From Chloroflexota bacterium (GTDB lineage: Bacteria > Chloroflexota > Anaerolineae > Anaerolineales > UBA4823), in NCBI GenBank assembly GCA_012516075.1, contig JAAYXE010000018.1:1-43569 (forward strand): 43,569 bases of DNA. Reading direction: 5' to 3'. Position numbers and translations under genes: made by a program. Numbering within the stretch: the first letter of the stretch is position 1; each line of letters starts with the position of its first letter. Shown here piece by piece: positions 1 to 7,415 of this stretch. The notes below the pieces were generated by a model, which worked only from the letters and a program-made list of their open reading frames with translations, had not been told where the DNA came from and made no database searches.

Positions 1-559
1 CGCCGTTGCGCGAATCTTCGATTACCAGGCATTCATCGGGCTGCAGCCCCGTCTTTGAGAGCGCCAGGTTGTAAATTTCGGGGTCGGGCTTTTTCTTGCT
101 GACCACATCGCCGGCCAGCACAAAATCGAAGCGGATATCCTTCAACATGCCGTAAGCGATCGCCTGCGCGGCGCGCTCATTCGATGTGGTGCAGATCCCT
201 AAAATAAGCCCCGCATCCATGATTTCCTTCATGATGCGGAGAACCCCAGGGCGGAGCGGCAGCGTGCCGCTTTCGATCAGCTCGATAAAGCGGCTGGTCT
301 TTATGCGGTGCATCTCACGGATGAGCTCGTCTTCTTCCTCGGGCTTAATCTCCCGGCCGAAACCGCGCGTGTGCAGGTGGTGCTTCATCCGCTCTTTGCC
401 GCCCCCGATCTGCAGCAGCTCGTGATAGTAGTCTTCATCCCACTCGACGTCAAAACCCATCTTCCGAAAGGTATCGTTGAACGCCACGCGATGGCCATCG
501 CGCTCAGTGTCGATAATCACCCCATCCTGGTCAAAGAATACGGCTTTGATTTTAGACAT
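1..559 (-). CDS. HAD-superfamily phosphatase/phosphoglucomutase-like protein (C-terminus off the window)
   Basis: The reading frame starts at an ATG at 559 (minus strand), preceded by a GGAGAG ribosome site, and stays open to the window edge, so about 186 residues are visible. HAD motifs appear in order: motif I FFDQDGVIIDTE near the N-terminus, a helical cap, motif II in CTTSN, motif III in KKKPDPEIYN and motif IV VIEDSRNG. This layout matches the beta-phosphoglucomutase/phosphatase subgroup with a C1 cap. It is the last visible gene of the gntR-dhaL-dhaK-aldolase series, 15 bases after the aldolase stop. It probably dephosphorylates or isomerises a sugar phosphate from that module. The substrate cannot be read from sequence. 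Confidence 0.88.
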   Translation of the reverse strand, partial: MSKIKAVFFDQDGVIIDTERDGHRVAFNDTFRKMGFDVEWDEDYYHELLQIGGGKERMKHHLHTRGFGREIKPEEEDELIREMHRIKTSRFIELIESGTLPLRPGVLRIMKEIMDAGLILGICTTSNERAAQAIAYGMLKDIRFDFVLAGDVVSKKKPDPEIYNLALSKTGLQPDECLVIEDSRNG

Positions 560-574
560 GACTTCTCTCCTGGA

Positions 575-1450
575 TCAGGCTTTTCCGGCGCTGCCGAGCA
601 GATCGATCCAGCGCCCTACCACGGCGCGGGTTGCATCTTTGACCACTGCATCAATTTTCCCCGGGTCGTACTCATCCCGGCGATTTGAAATATATTCATA
701 GGTGGTGTCGATCAAAGTGTGCTTCAATTCTGTCGAGACGTTGAACTTGGCGCCGCCCATTTCCAGCAGCTTCTGGATATATTCTTCGGGCAGCCCGGTG
801 CCCCCGTGGACCACCAGCGGAGTTTTGACGCCGTTCCCGTTCAACATCTGGTTGATCTTCCCCAGGCGCTCAAAATCGATCTTGGGGTTCTTCGTCTTAT
901 ACACCCCGTGGGCGGTACCGATAGCCGGTGCAAAGATATCCACGCCGGTTCGCTCGACAAACTCAACCGCCTGAACCGGGTTCGCCAGGGCCGCTTCATC
1001 TTCAGCGACGATGATCTGATCCTCCACGCCGCCCACGGTCCCCAGTTCGCCTTCCACGGAGATATTGCCCGCCGAGTGGCAGTAATCGACGACCTTTTTT
1101 GTCTCGCTAATATTGTCCTCAAATGGCAGTTTCGAGGCGTCGATCATGATATTGGTGTATCCGGAGTCGGCGCATTTCATGCAGTACTCGACGTCCGTGC
1201 AGTGATCCAGGTGCAGGCAGACCGGGACAGGCGCCGATTCCGCCAGCGTCCGGTAGATGGCTACCAGAACATCCCGGCCCAGGAATTTTGAAGGCTTGAC
1301 GGAAGTCTGGATGATGACCGGCGCACGTTTTTCAACAGCCGCCTCCACCACGGCTTCCATCTGGACCAGACTGGTGATATTGAAGGCGCCGATGGCATAT
1401 TTCTCGCGGGCTGCCTCAACCATGATTTCGCGCGCGTTGACGATGGACAT
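575..1450 (-). CDS. Class II ketose-bisphosphate aldolase (fructose- or tagatose-bisphosphate type)
   Basis: This 291-residue protein is a zinc-dependent class II aldolase of the Fba/GatY/KbaY family, at normal family length. HLDHC (residues 80-84) carries the catalytic Asp82 and zinc ligand His83. GELGTVGGVED follows in the middle, and HGGTGLP with a later NVSTEL segment forms the phosphate-binding end. The family condenses DHAP with an aldehyde phosphate or cleaves the ketose bisphosphate. The start is supported by a GGAGGTGGGG ribosome site. It lies downstream of dhaK, separated by 183 bases with a stem-loop. DHAP made by DhaKL is an obvious partner substrate (inference). FBP versus tagatose-bisphosphate specificity is not decided. 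Confidence 0.93.
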   Translation of the reverse strand: MSIVNAREIMVEAAREKYAIGAFNITSLVQMEAVVEAAVEKRAPVIIQTSVKPSKFLGRDVLVAIYRTLAESAPVPVCLHLDHCTDVEYCMKCADSGYTNIMIDASKLPFEDNISETKKVVDYCHSAGNISVEGELGTVGGVEDQIIVAEDEAALANPVQAVEFVERTGVDIFAPAIGTAHGVYKTKNPKIDFERLGKINQMLNGNGVKTPLVVHGGTGLPEEYIQKLLEMGGAKFNVSTELKHTLIDTTYEYISNRRDEYDPGKIDAVVKDATRAVVGRWIDLLGSAGKA

Positions 1451-1553
1451 TCCCCACCTCCAGTGGTGTCAAATCCTCAGAAATGGATACCTGCCGCGAT
1501 AGAATGCTACTCCGGCCAGAAAACATGCGCTAACCCAAGTTCGGCAGCAAACA

Positions 1554-1572
1554 GGCAGCTAAGATAGCTGCC
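1554..1572 (-). other. Intercistronic stem-loop between dhaK and the aldolase gene
   Basis: In the 183-base gap (1451-1633) the arms GGCAGCTA and TAGCTGCC form a perfect 8-bp stem around a 3-base loop. There is no strong T run on the minus strand afterwards, so it looks more like an RNA-processing or partial-termination element than a full terminator. Nothing else recognisable is seen in the gap. Confidence 0.45.
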
Positions 1573-1633
1573 ACTCCGGCCGGCGGGGTGGATGCGCGGA
1601 GGTCCCGCGCACCCGGTTGGTTATCCAGCGAGG

Positions 1634-2629
1634 TTAGAAAATGCGGATGGCCACTTCGGCCGGGGCAGCCAGCAGATCTTCCAGTTCGGGATCCAGCTTA
1701 ACCAGGGTCAGGGAGAAGCCGGCCATTTCCAGCGAAGTGCAGTACTCGCCGACATAGCTGCGCTTCACCTTCATCCCGCATTTCTCGACCAGCTCGTGAG
1801 CATGCCCGTAGAGCAGGTACAGCTCGGAAATTGGCGTGCCGCCCATGCCGTTGATCATCAGCGCAACTTCGTCGCCAGCCTCATACGGAAGGTCGCTGCG
1901 CACGGCTTCGAACAGCTCGTCGACAATCTGGTTGGCGGGCGCCAGTTTCACACGCTTGCGTCCCGGTTCACCGTGGATGCCGATGCCCATTTCCATCTCA
2001 TCTTCCGCCAGGGTGAAGATTGGGGAGCCCTTGCCCGGAGGCGTGCAGCCTGTCAGGGCCATACCCATGGTGCGGGTCACCGAGACAACCCGGTTGCCCA
2101 GCGCTTCCAGCTCTTCCAGGCTTGCGCCTCTTTCGGAGGCGGCGCCGACGGCCTTGATCACGAAGAAGTTGCCGGCCACACCGCGGCGGCCTACCGTATA
2201 CAGGGAATCTTTCACAGCCACATCATCGTTGATCACGACGGTGCGCACTTCGATTCCGTCCGCCTCAGCCATCTCGCGACCCATTTCGAAGGACATCGTG
2301 TCGCCGGTGTAGTTGTTCAGCAGGTGCAGCACACCCTTTGGACCCGCAACCAGCTTGGTGGTCTGGTAAACGAAGTCGGCCGGCGGCGCAGCGAACACAT
2401 TGCCCGGGCAGGCTGCATCGAGCATGCCTTTACCCACGATCATCACATGCGCCGGCTCATGCCCCGATCCCGACCCCTGCATAATCGAGACCTTGTCGTC
2501 TCGGGGGATGTCGGTGCGCATGATCAGGTTGTAATCGGGAATATATTTCAGAGTCGTCGGGTTGGCCAGGGCGATGCCCTTCAGCATCTCGGGGACAAAG
2601 TCCTTGGGGTCGTTCACAAACTTCTTCAT
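1634..2629 (-). CDS. dhaK: Dihydroxyacetone kinase subunit DhaK
   Basis: This 331-residue protein is the substrate-binding subunit of DHA kinase. It has the SGSGHEP segment (His57 in the DHA site) and GIGIHGEPG with His219, the family histidine that binds the DHA carbonyl covalently. It matches the length of stand-alone DhaK. A GGAG ribosome site precedes the ATG at 2629. DhaK works with DhaL, encoded 32 bases upstream, to make dihydroxyacetone phosphate in the cytosol. The aldolase downstream and the divergent transaldolase suggest that DHA comes from sugar-phosphate chemistry rather than glycerol. That is inference; no glycerol dehydrogenase is seen. A related four-carbon ketose kinase is possible. 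Confidence 0.95.
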   Translation of the reverse strand: MKKFVNDPKDFVPEMLKGIALANPTTLKYIPDYNLIMRTDIPRDDKVSIMQGSGSGHEPAHVMIVGKGMLDAACPGNVFAAPPADFVYQTTKLVAGPKGVLHLLNNYTGDTMSFEMGREMAEADGIEVRTVVINDDVAVKDSLYTVGRRGVAGNFFVIKAVGAASERGASLEELEALGNRVVSVTRTMGMALTGCTPPGKGSPIFTLAEDEMEMGIGIHGEPGRKRVKLAPANQIVDELFEAVRSDLPYEAGDEVALMINGMGGTPISELYLLYGHAHELVEKCGMKVKRSYVGEYCTSLEMAGFSLTLVKLDPELEDLLAAPAEVAIRIF

Positions 2630-2661
2630 TTCCTGCTCCTTTCAAATCTCAAGCGAAAAGG

Positions 2662-3285
2662 TTATTCCTTCCAGGCCTTGCTGACGGCCTCGAGAATAAC
2701 GGCCACAGCAACGGCGCCGGCGTCCAACGTTCCAATACTGCGTTCGCCTGTGTAAGCCGCTCGTCCCTTCTTGGCGATCATCGAGCGGGTGGCCTCGGCG
2801 CATTCCCGGGCGACCACAGCAGCTTCTTCCAGGGCAGTCTGGGTATCTTTCCCCTCGTTGAATGCCTTTTCGAGGGCATCCACCGCTGGCACCAGAGACT
2901 CCAGATAGGTCTTGTCGCCCAGATCGCAGTTGCCCCGCTTTTTGATGCCTTCAATGGCCGAGCGGAACATGGCAATCACATCGGAGCGGGTAACTTCCTC
3001 CTTTGTCCCCAGCGTCATGCCGGCTCGCAGGAAAGCCGTCCCCCAGATAGTGCCAGAAACACCTCCCACGGCACTGACAATCGTCGAGGAAACCTTTTTA
3101 AGAAAGTTGCCCGGCAGGCTGTGGTCCATGTTGTCCCATTCACTCAGGACCTTTTCAAAGCCGCGGGCAATGGAGTAACCGAAATCGCCATCACCGACAA
3201 CGCCGTCCAACTCGCTGAAGTAAGCCTCGTTCTCGAGAACCGTATCAGCAATCACCCGTACGACAAATTCTGTGCCTTTTTTCAT
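2662..3285 (-). CDS. dhaL: Dihydroxyacetone kinase subunit DhaL (variant nucleotide-site motif)
   Basis: This 207-residue DAK2-domain protein is the nucleotide-binding, phosphoryl-transfer subunit paired with DhaK. Asp27, Asp32 and Asp34 (in GDGDFG) match the three aspartates that hold Mg-nucleotide in the family. The later GVSGTIWG loop and the TGERSIGTLDAGA segment are also typical. The usual DGDHG is DGDFG here, with Phe35 in place of His. It ends 32 bases before dhaK. No DhaM phosphotransferase gene is visible, so the phosphoryl donor (ATP, or PEP through a distant DhaM) is open. A related ketose kinase acting on erythrulose is an alternative. Confidence 0.9.
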   Translation of the reverse strand: MKKGTEFVVRVIADTVLENEAYFSELDGVVGDGDFGYSIARGFEKVLSEWDNMDHSLPGNFLKKVSSTIVSAVGGVSGTIWGTAFLRAGMTLGTKEEVTRSDVIAMFRSAIEGIKKRGNCDLGDKTYLESLVPAVDALEKAFNEGKDTQTALEEAAVVARECAEATRSMIAKKGRAAYTGERSIGTLDAGAVAVAVILEAVSKAWKE

Positions 3286-3345
3286 GGCGCTTCCCTTCAG
3301 GAAATGAATAAAAAATCTGCAGAGGGCCTGTTATCAGGAGACCTT

Positions 3346-3573
3346 CTACCGGTCCGGTGAGAAGGGATCTTCCTGCATAACCGGCGCATCGTCTGCTCCG
3401 GGCAGGAGCTCTCCCATAGCATACAGCCTGATCCTGATCAGGTCCGGGCGGGAGGCGCGCGCGTATAACTGGCCTTCAGCGTCAATCTGGATGACTCCAC
3501 AATCACGGGCAGCCGTTCCTCCCCGCGCCGCACAGCGGCTTATGGCGGCGCGCAGAACCCTTAAGGGACACAC
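3346..3573 (-). CDS. Doubtful short ORF between gntR and dhaL
   Basis: The 397-base gap between dhaL and gntR (3286-3682) contains one 75-codon GTG-started frame with no convincing ribosome site. The frame stays open for about 20 codons upstream of the GTG without an ATG. Its middle reads RDCGVIQIDAEGQLYA, which resembles the end of a larger soluble enzyme, so it may be the 3' remnant of a lost gene. I do not recognise a family. It may equally be non-coding. Confidence 0.25.
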   Translation of the reverse strand: MCPLRVLRAAISRCAARGGTAARDCGVIQIDAEGQLYARASRPDLIRIRLYAMGELLPGADDAPVMQEDPFSPDR

Positions 3574-3682
3574 ACGCGCTGGCGAGGCCCTGTGATCAAA
3601 CCGGTCGAAACGCTATTCTTTTTTCAGCCTGACGATAAAGCAGCGATGAGAATGGATAATGATGAAGATGAGGAATATGAAT

Positions 3683-4411
3683 TTAGCGGTCGAGTACTAC
3701 GGTCAGCCGGTACCTGTCCCCACGGTTGTAACAGTAAGTAAACTCGACGGGCGTACCGTCATCGAGCAGGACGGTGCGCTCTTTGTAAAGAATCGGAACG
3801 CCGTCCTCGACCTCGAGCAGCCTGGCGATCTCGTCGCCTGCTTCGCGGGCTTCGATGCTCTGGACGGCGCGCTTTACCCGGAACCCGTAGGATTCAAAGA
3901 TATCCCACAGATGGTTCGTTTCCAGGTTTTCCTGCAGCAGCTGGGGGAACAGCTTATAGGGTACATATGCATCGTGGAGCGTAATGGGCAGTTCACTGGT
4001 ATACCGCAGGGTGTAGACCCGGATGACCAGATCCCCCTCCTCAAGAGAAAGCGAACGGGCCACCTTAAGTTTGGCAGGGATAACTTCCGCAGCCAGCAGG
4101 CGGACCTTTAAGTCGATCCCCTCTTTTCTCGCCATCTCGATGAAATTGGTCAGGTGCGTGTGATCCCGCTCGACGTGCGGCTGGGCGACAAAAGTCCCCA
4201 CCCCATGCCGGCGGTAGAGCAGGCCTTCGTCGATGAGATCAGAAATTCCCTGGCGGACGGTCATGCGGCTGACCCCAAATCTGGCTGCGAGTTCATCTTC
4301 TGAGGGCAGCTTCTGCCCCGGCAGCAGAACCTTATTCAGAATATCGTCCTGGATTGCTTTGCGGATCTGAACGTAGAGTGGGATTCCGTCTGCTTTGCTC
4401 AAAACACCCAT
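3683..4411 (-). CDS. GntR-family (HutC/UTRA) transcriptional regulator
   Basis: This 242-residue regulator has an N-terminal GntR winged helix (IPLYVQIRKAIQDDIL, then LPSEDELAARFGVSRMTVRQGISDL, about residues 10-60). A UTRA ligand-binding domain follows, including the family-typical YVPYKLFP and the late VPILYKERTVLLDDGTPVEFTYCYNRGDRYRL. UTRA domains in such regulators usually sense sugar phosphates or related small effectors. The gene heads the dhaL-dhaK-aldolase-HAD series and diverges from the transaldolase gene. GTNTANAC words between the two are of the type HutC-subgroup proteins bind, so it probably represses both directions and itself. The inducer is unknown. Confidence 0.93.
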   Translation of the reverse strand: MGVLSKADGIPLYVQIRKAIQDDILNKVLLPGQKLPSEDELAARFGVSRMTVRQGISDLIDEGLLYRRHGVGTFVAQPHVERDHTHLTNFIEMARKEGIDLKVRLLAAEVIPAKLKVARSLSLEEGDLVIRVYTLRYTSELPITLHDAYVPYKLFPQLLQENLETNHLWDIFESYGFRVKRAVQSIEAREAGDEIARLLEVEDGVPILYKERTVLLDDGTPVEFTYCYNRGDRYRLTVVLDR

Positions 4412-4464
4412 GTCGCACCGTATTCACCACAAGAGAATCGATAAAGGCGTCGTCCCTGCCAGTC

Positions 4465-4494
4465 GTATATACCTCTTTTCCGCGTTGTGTAGAC
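4465..4494. promoter_or_regulatory. Two GntR/HutC-type operator words downstream of the gntR -10 box
   Basis: GTATATAC (4465-4472) and GTGTAGAC (4487-4494; GTCTACAC on the minus strand) fit the GTNTANAC core known for HutC-subfamily operators. Both lie in the gntR leader. GTGTAGAC begins 6 bases after the minus-strand -10 box, where a bound repressor would block initiation. Confidence 0.6.
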
Positions 4495-4500
4495 CTCTAA

Positions 4501-4529
4501 ATCTTATATGAAAAATGGCTCGCTGTCAA
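4501..4529 (-). promoter_or_regulatory. Promoter of the gntR-dhaL-dhaK operon
   Basis: On the minus strand TTGACA (4524-4529) and TAAGAT (4501-4506) are separated by exactly 17 bases, which is a near-consensus sigma-70-type promoter reading into gntR. Operator words follow directly downstream. Confidence 0.7.
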
Positions 4530-4553
4530 TAAGTAATCGCCTGATTTGCTCGC

Positions 4554-4589
4554 TTGACTTTCCCCCCGATTCTGCTAAGATGTATATAC
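4554..4589 (+). promoter_or_regulatory. Promoter of the transaldolase gene with overlapping GntR operator
   Basis: TTGACT (4554-4559) and TAAGAT (4576-4581) are 16 bases apart. GTATATAC begins at the next base (4582-4589), in a wider imperfect palindrome AGATGTATATACGTCT. The operator therefore covers the expected start site, mirroring the arrangement on the gntR side. Confidence 0.65.
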
Positions 4590-4738
4590 GTCTATAAGAC
4601 ATCGCTCCCCAACGCGCCTGCAGCACAGCCCTCTGTTCCCTGGCAGGCCCTTCATGGCCTTTCACCATTACCTTCACCGCCGTTCCTGAAGAGCGTAATG
4701 GTCAGGGTTTGAACCATCCTGGTTGAAAGGCAGGTCCC

Positions 4739-5962
4739 ATGTCTCCCGTATATGAACATGAAACGATTATCGACCGTCTCCTGCAGACGGCGCCCGGTCT
4801 GGAGGTCTGGTGGGATTCATCCCCGCTGGTCTATTCACACTGGAGCGAAAGCCTGATCGCCGGCGCCCCCGCTGGGCAGCAGCAGACCCTGGCGGCGCAG
4901 CTGCGCCGCCTGTATGATCCATCCAACAGTGCGGCCACCCTGTTCACCGGCGTGACCACCAACCCGCCCCTTTCCTACCAGGCCATCCAGGCGGACCCGG
5001 CACGCTGGACAGCCTGGGTCGAAGCATTCGCCCGCAGCCACCCCGATCTGGATGCCAGACAGGTGGCCTGGGAGCTGTACAAGGAAATTGTGCGTCTGGG
5101 CGCACGCGAATTTCTCCCCGTTTACGAGCGCACCGATTTCAGATACGGTCACCTGTCGGCACAGGTCAACCCCTACGACTGCTATTCTGAGGAACGCATG
5201 CTGGGCCAGGCCCTGGAATTGAGCAGCCTGGGGCCGAATATCGCCATCAAGATCCCCGGCACGTATGAAGGCGTGCAGGTCATCCGTGAGCTGACCGCCC
5301 GGGGCGTCTCCACGAACTGCACGTCCGGCTACACCGTCCCCCAGTTTATCGCTGTGGCGGAGGCCGTGCAGGCCGGCCTGCTGGAAGCGCGCGTGCGGTG
5401 CACGGACCTGACCGGCTGGCGGTCGGTGATCACTTACATGAGCTCGCGCTGGGAGAGCGCGGCGGCGTTCATCGAGCAGGCGCGGGAGGCGGGGGTGGAA
5501 TTGAGCCCGGAGGATATCCGCTGGGCCGGCGTGGCTGTCTTCAAGAACGCCTACCGCATTTTCAGGCAGCGGGCGTATCCCAGCAAGCTGCTGATCTGCT
5601 CCCTGCGCCTCGGCCCGCAGGTGGGAGGAGAGATGCGCTGCTGGCATGTCGAGGAGACGGCCGGAGGGCAGGTGATCTTCACCCTGCCGCCGCCCTTTTT
5701 AACCGACCTGTTTACCCGGGTCCCTGATCTGAAGTTCGAGCCGCGCATCCGCAGTGAGGTCCCGGCGGATGTCATGGCCCGCCTGCGCAAAGTGCCCTAT
5801 TTCAACGCCGGGTACGAACCTGACGGACTGACGCCCCGGGAGTTCAACCGCATACCGGCGCTGCTCAGCACGATGAAGCAGTTCCAGGGCGCCATGGATA
5901 AAATCGCCGGCTTCACGTCTGAAACCCTCAGTGCCGCAAAAACGGCCGCCATGCCGGCGTGA
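4739..5962 (+). CDS. Transaldolase-family protein
   Basis: This 407-residue class I aldolase of the transaldolase family carries VTTNPPLS (residues 72-79), HLSAQVNPYDC, and PNIAIKIPGT with the Schiff-base lysine Lys171, then NCTSGYTVPQF. It is longer than TalB (about 317) and much longer than the fructose-6-phosphate aldolase group (about 220), so it belongs to a long variant. Known members transfer a DHA unit from a ketose phosphate; some relatives release free DHA. Divergence from dhaL-dhaK under shared operators suggests that its DHA may be phosphorylated by DhaKL (inference). A ribosome site AAAGGCAGG precedes the ATG. It is followed by a terminator at 6134. Confidence 0.9.
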   Translation: MSPVYEHETIIDRLLQTAPGLEVWWDSSPLVYSHWSESLIAGAPAGQQQTLAAQLRRLYDPSNSAATLFTGVTTNPPLSYQAIQADPARWTAWVEAFARSHPDLDARQVAWELYKEIVRLGAREFLPVYERTDFRYGHLSAQVNPYDCYSEERMLGQALELSSLGPNIAIKIPGTYEGVQVIRELTARGVSTNCTSGYTVPQFIAVAEAVQAGLLEARVRCTDLTGWRSVITYMSSRWESAAAFIEQAREAGVELSPEDIRWAGVAVFKNAYRIFRQRAYPSKLLICSLRLGPQVGGEMRCWHVEETAGGQVIFTLPPPFLTDLFTRVPDLKFEPRIRSEVPADVMARLRKVPYFNAGYEPDGLTPREFNRIPALLSTMKQFQGAMDKIAGFTSETLSAAKTAAMPA

Positions 5963-6133
5963 GCTGTCGACGGCGCGCACGCAGATAGGCAAGCTTAATA
6001 GTCAGAGCAGCAGGCTTCGCATGCCCGGTCGAAGGCTGCCCAGCGCCCCCAGGCCGCTTCGCCTGCAGGCGGAAGGACCCGTGCTGCCGCGCGGGTTATC
6101 ACCGTCTCCAGACCCCAGACCAGCTCAGCCAAA

Positions 6134-6169
6134 GAGACCGCCAGCTGCCAGGCGGTCTCCACTTCTTTT
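6134..6169 (+). terminator. Rho-independent terminator after the transaldolase gene
   Basis: GAGACCGCC (6134-6142) pairs perfectly with GGCGGTCTC (6151-6159) around an 8-base loop and is followed by a pyrimidine-rich ACTTCTTTT tail. The stretch 5963-6133 before it has no gene, only G+C-rich short inverted repeats with a TCGAAG word also found near 10250. Confidence 0.75.
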
Positions 6170-6180
6170 AAAAGCAGACT

Positions 6181-6209
6181 TTACCGCTCAGAAAACAGGC
6201 GGTTATAAT
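6181..6209 (+). promoter_or_regulatory. Possible promoter of the histidine kinase operon
   Basis: TATAAT at 6204-6209 is a perfect -10 box 18 bases upstream of the ATG at 6228. The matching -35 position (6181-6186, TTACCG) is weak, with a 17-base spacer. The transcript leader would be very short. Confidence 0.45.
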
Positions 6210-6227
6210 CGGCCCAGAGGGAGATAA

Positions 6228-7415
6228 ATGGGAAATCTCAACAGCGCGCGGACCGACACTGAACAGCTCCGGAAACGCAACCGCGAACTATCCATACTGA
6301 ACACCATCGCCCAGGCGCTCAACCGTTCGGTCGACCTGGACCAGGCGCTGCAGTCCGCTCTGGCGCTGGCCGCCGGGCTGCTCGACCTCAACACCGGCTG
6401 GGTCTGGCTGCTGGACGAGACCAGCGGCGAACCGTATCTGGCTGCCGCGCAGAACCTGCCGCCCGGACTTGCTAACAATCCAAAACGCATGGAAGGCCGC
6501 TGTTACTGCCTGGATACTTTCCGCGCAGGCGACCTGAACGGGGCGGCTAATGTCAATGTGCTCACCTGCACCCGCCTGAAAGCCCTCGTCGACGGCACCG
6601 GCGGGCTGCGCTACCACGCCAGCATCCCGCTCTACGCCCACGGTAAGAAGCTCGGCGTGCTCAACCTGGCCAGCGGCGACTGGCGCGAGCTCTCCCCTGA
6701 GGATCTGCGCCTGCTCTACACCCTGGGCGACCTGCTGGGCATCGCCGTGGAGCGGGCGCGCCTGTTCCGCCAGAGTACGGAAATGGGCGCCCTGCAGGAG
6801 CGCAACCGCCTGGCACGTGAAATCCACGACACCCTCGCGCAGGGCCTGGCCGGCATCGCCCTGCAGTTAGAGACCGCCGATGTGCTGCTCGAGTCCGGGC
6901 AGCTCGAAGGCACGCGTCAGGCCATCCAGCAGGCGCTTGCCCTGGCGCGCGCCAGCCTGGAAGAAGCCCGGCGTTCCGTCCTCGACCTGCGCGCGGCGCC
7001 CCTCGAAGGCCGCAGTCTGACGGAAGCGCTCACCCGCCTGGTGGAAGAGTTCAACGCCCGGCACCCGATTCAACTGAGCCTGGAGGCCACCGGTGCCGGG
7101 CATCCCCTGCCGGCCAACATCGAGACCGGGCTGTACCGCATCACACAGGAAGCACTCGCCAACATCGCCCGCCACTCGGGGGCGAAGCATGCCCACCTGG
7201 CCCTGACCGTCAGCCCGGGTGAAGTCCGGCTGAGCATCTCGGATGACGGGCGCGGCTTCGATCCGGGGCGCCTCTCGGGCGGCGGCTACGGCCTGGTGGG
7301 CCTGAACGAGCGCGCCCACCTGATGGGCGGCAGCCTGGAGCTGCACAGCAGCCCGGGGCTGGGCGCACGCGTCGATGTTCACATCCCCCTGACTCACAGG
7401 AACACCGTGACATGA
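6228..7415 (+). CDS. Cytosolic GAF-domain sensor histidine kinase (NarX/HisKA_3 type)
   Basis: This 395-residue kinase has no membrane segment. A GAF sensor domain covers about residues 20-180. A HisKA_3 dimerisation domain follows with phospho-acceptor His200 in RLAREIHDTLAQ, then a HATPase domain with an N box (TQEALANIARHSG), a G1 box (SDDGRGFDP) and GYGLVGLNERA. The GAF part holds three cysteines, Cys92, Cys94 and Cys114, in a region otherwise poor in cysteine; they could ligate a redox cofactor or act as thiols (inference). The stop overlaps the ATG of the response regulator gene by four bases, so the pair is co-translated. Signal and targets are unknown. Confidence 0.94.
   Translation: MGNLNSARTDTEQLRKRNRELSILNTIAQALNRSVDLDQALQSALALAAGLLDLNTGWVWLLDETSGEPYLAAAQNLPPGLANNPKRMEGRCYCLDTFRAGDLNGAANVNVLTCTRLKALVDGTGGLRYHASIPLYAHGKKLGVLNLASGDWRELSPEDLRLLYTLGDLLGIAVERARLFRQSTEMGALQERNRLAREIHDTLAQGLAGIALQLETADVLLESGQLEGTRQAIQQALALARASLEEARRSVLDLRAAPLEGRSLTEALTRLVEEFNARHPIQLSLEATGAGHPLPANIETGLYRITQEALANIARHSGAKHAHLALTVSPGEVRLSISDDGRGFDPGRLSGGGYGLVGLNERAHLMGGSLELHSSPGLGARVDVHIPLTHRNTVT

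Noticed and set aside
1592..2755. Long plus-strand open frame opposite dhaK
   Set aside because: It is a shadow of dhaK and dhaL: no ribosome site, a His/Gln/Arg-rich composition and no family resemblance, while the minus-strand protein is clearly DhaK.
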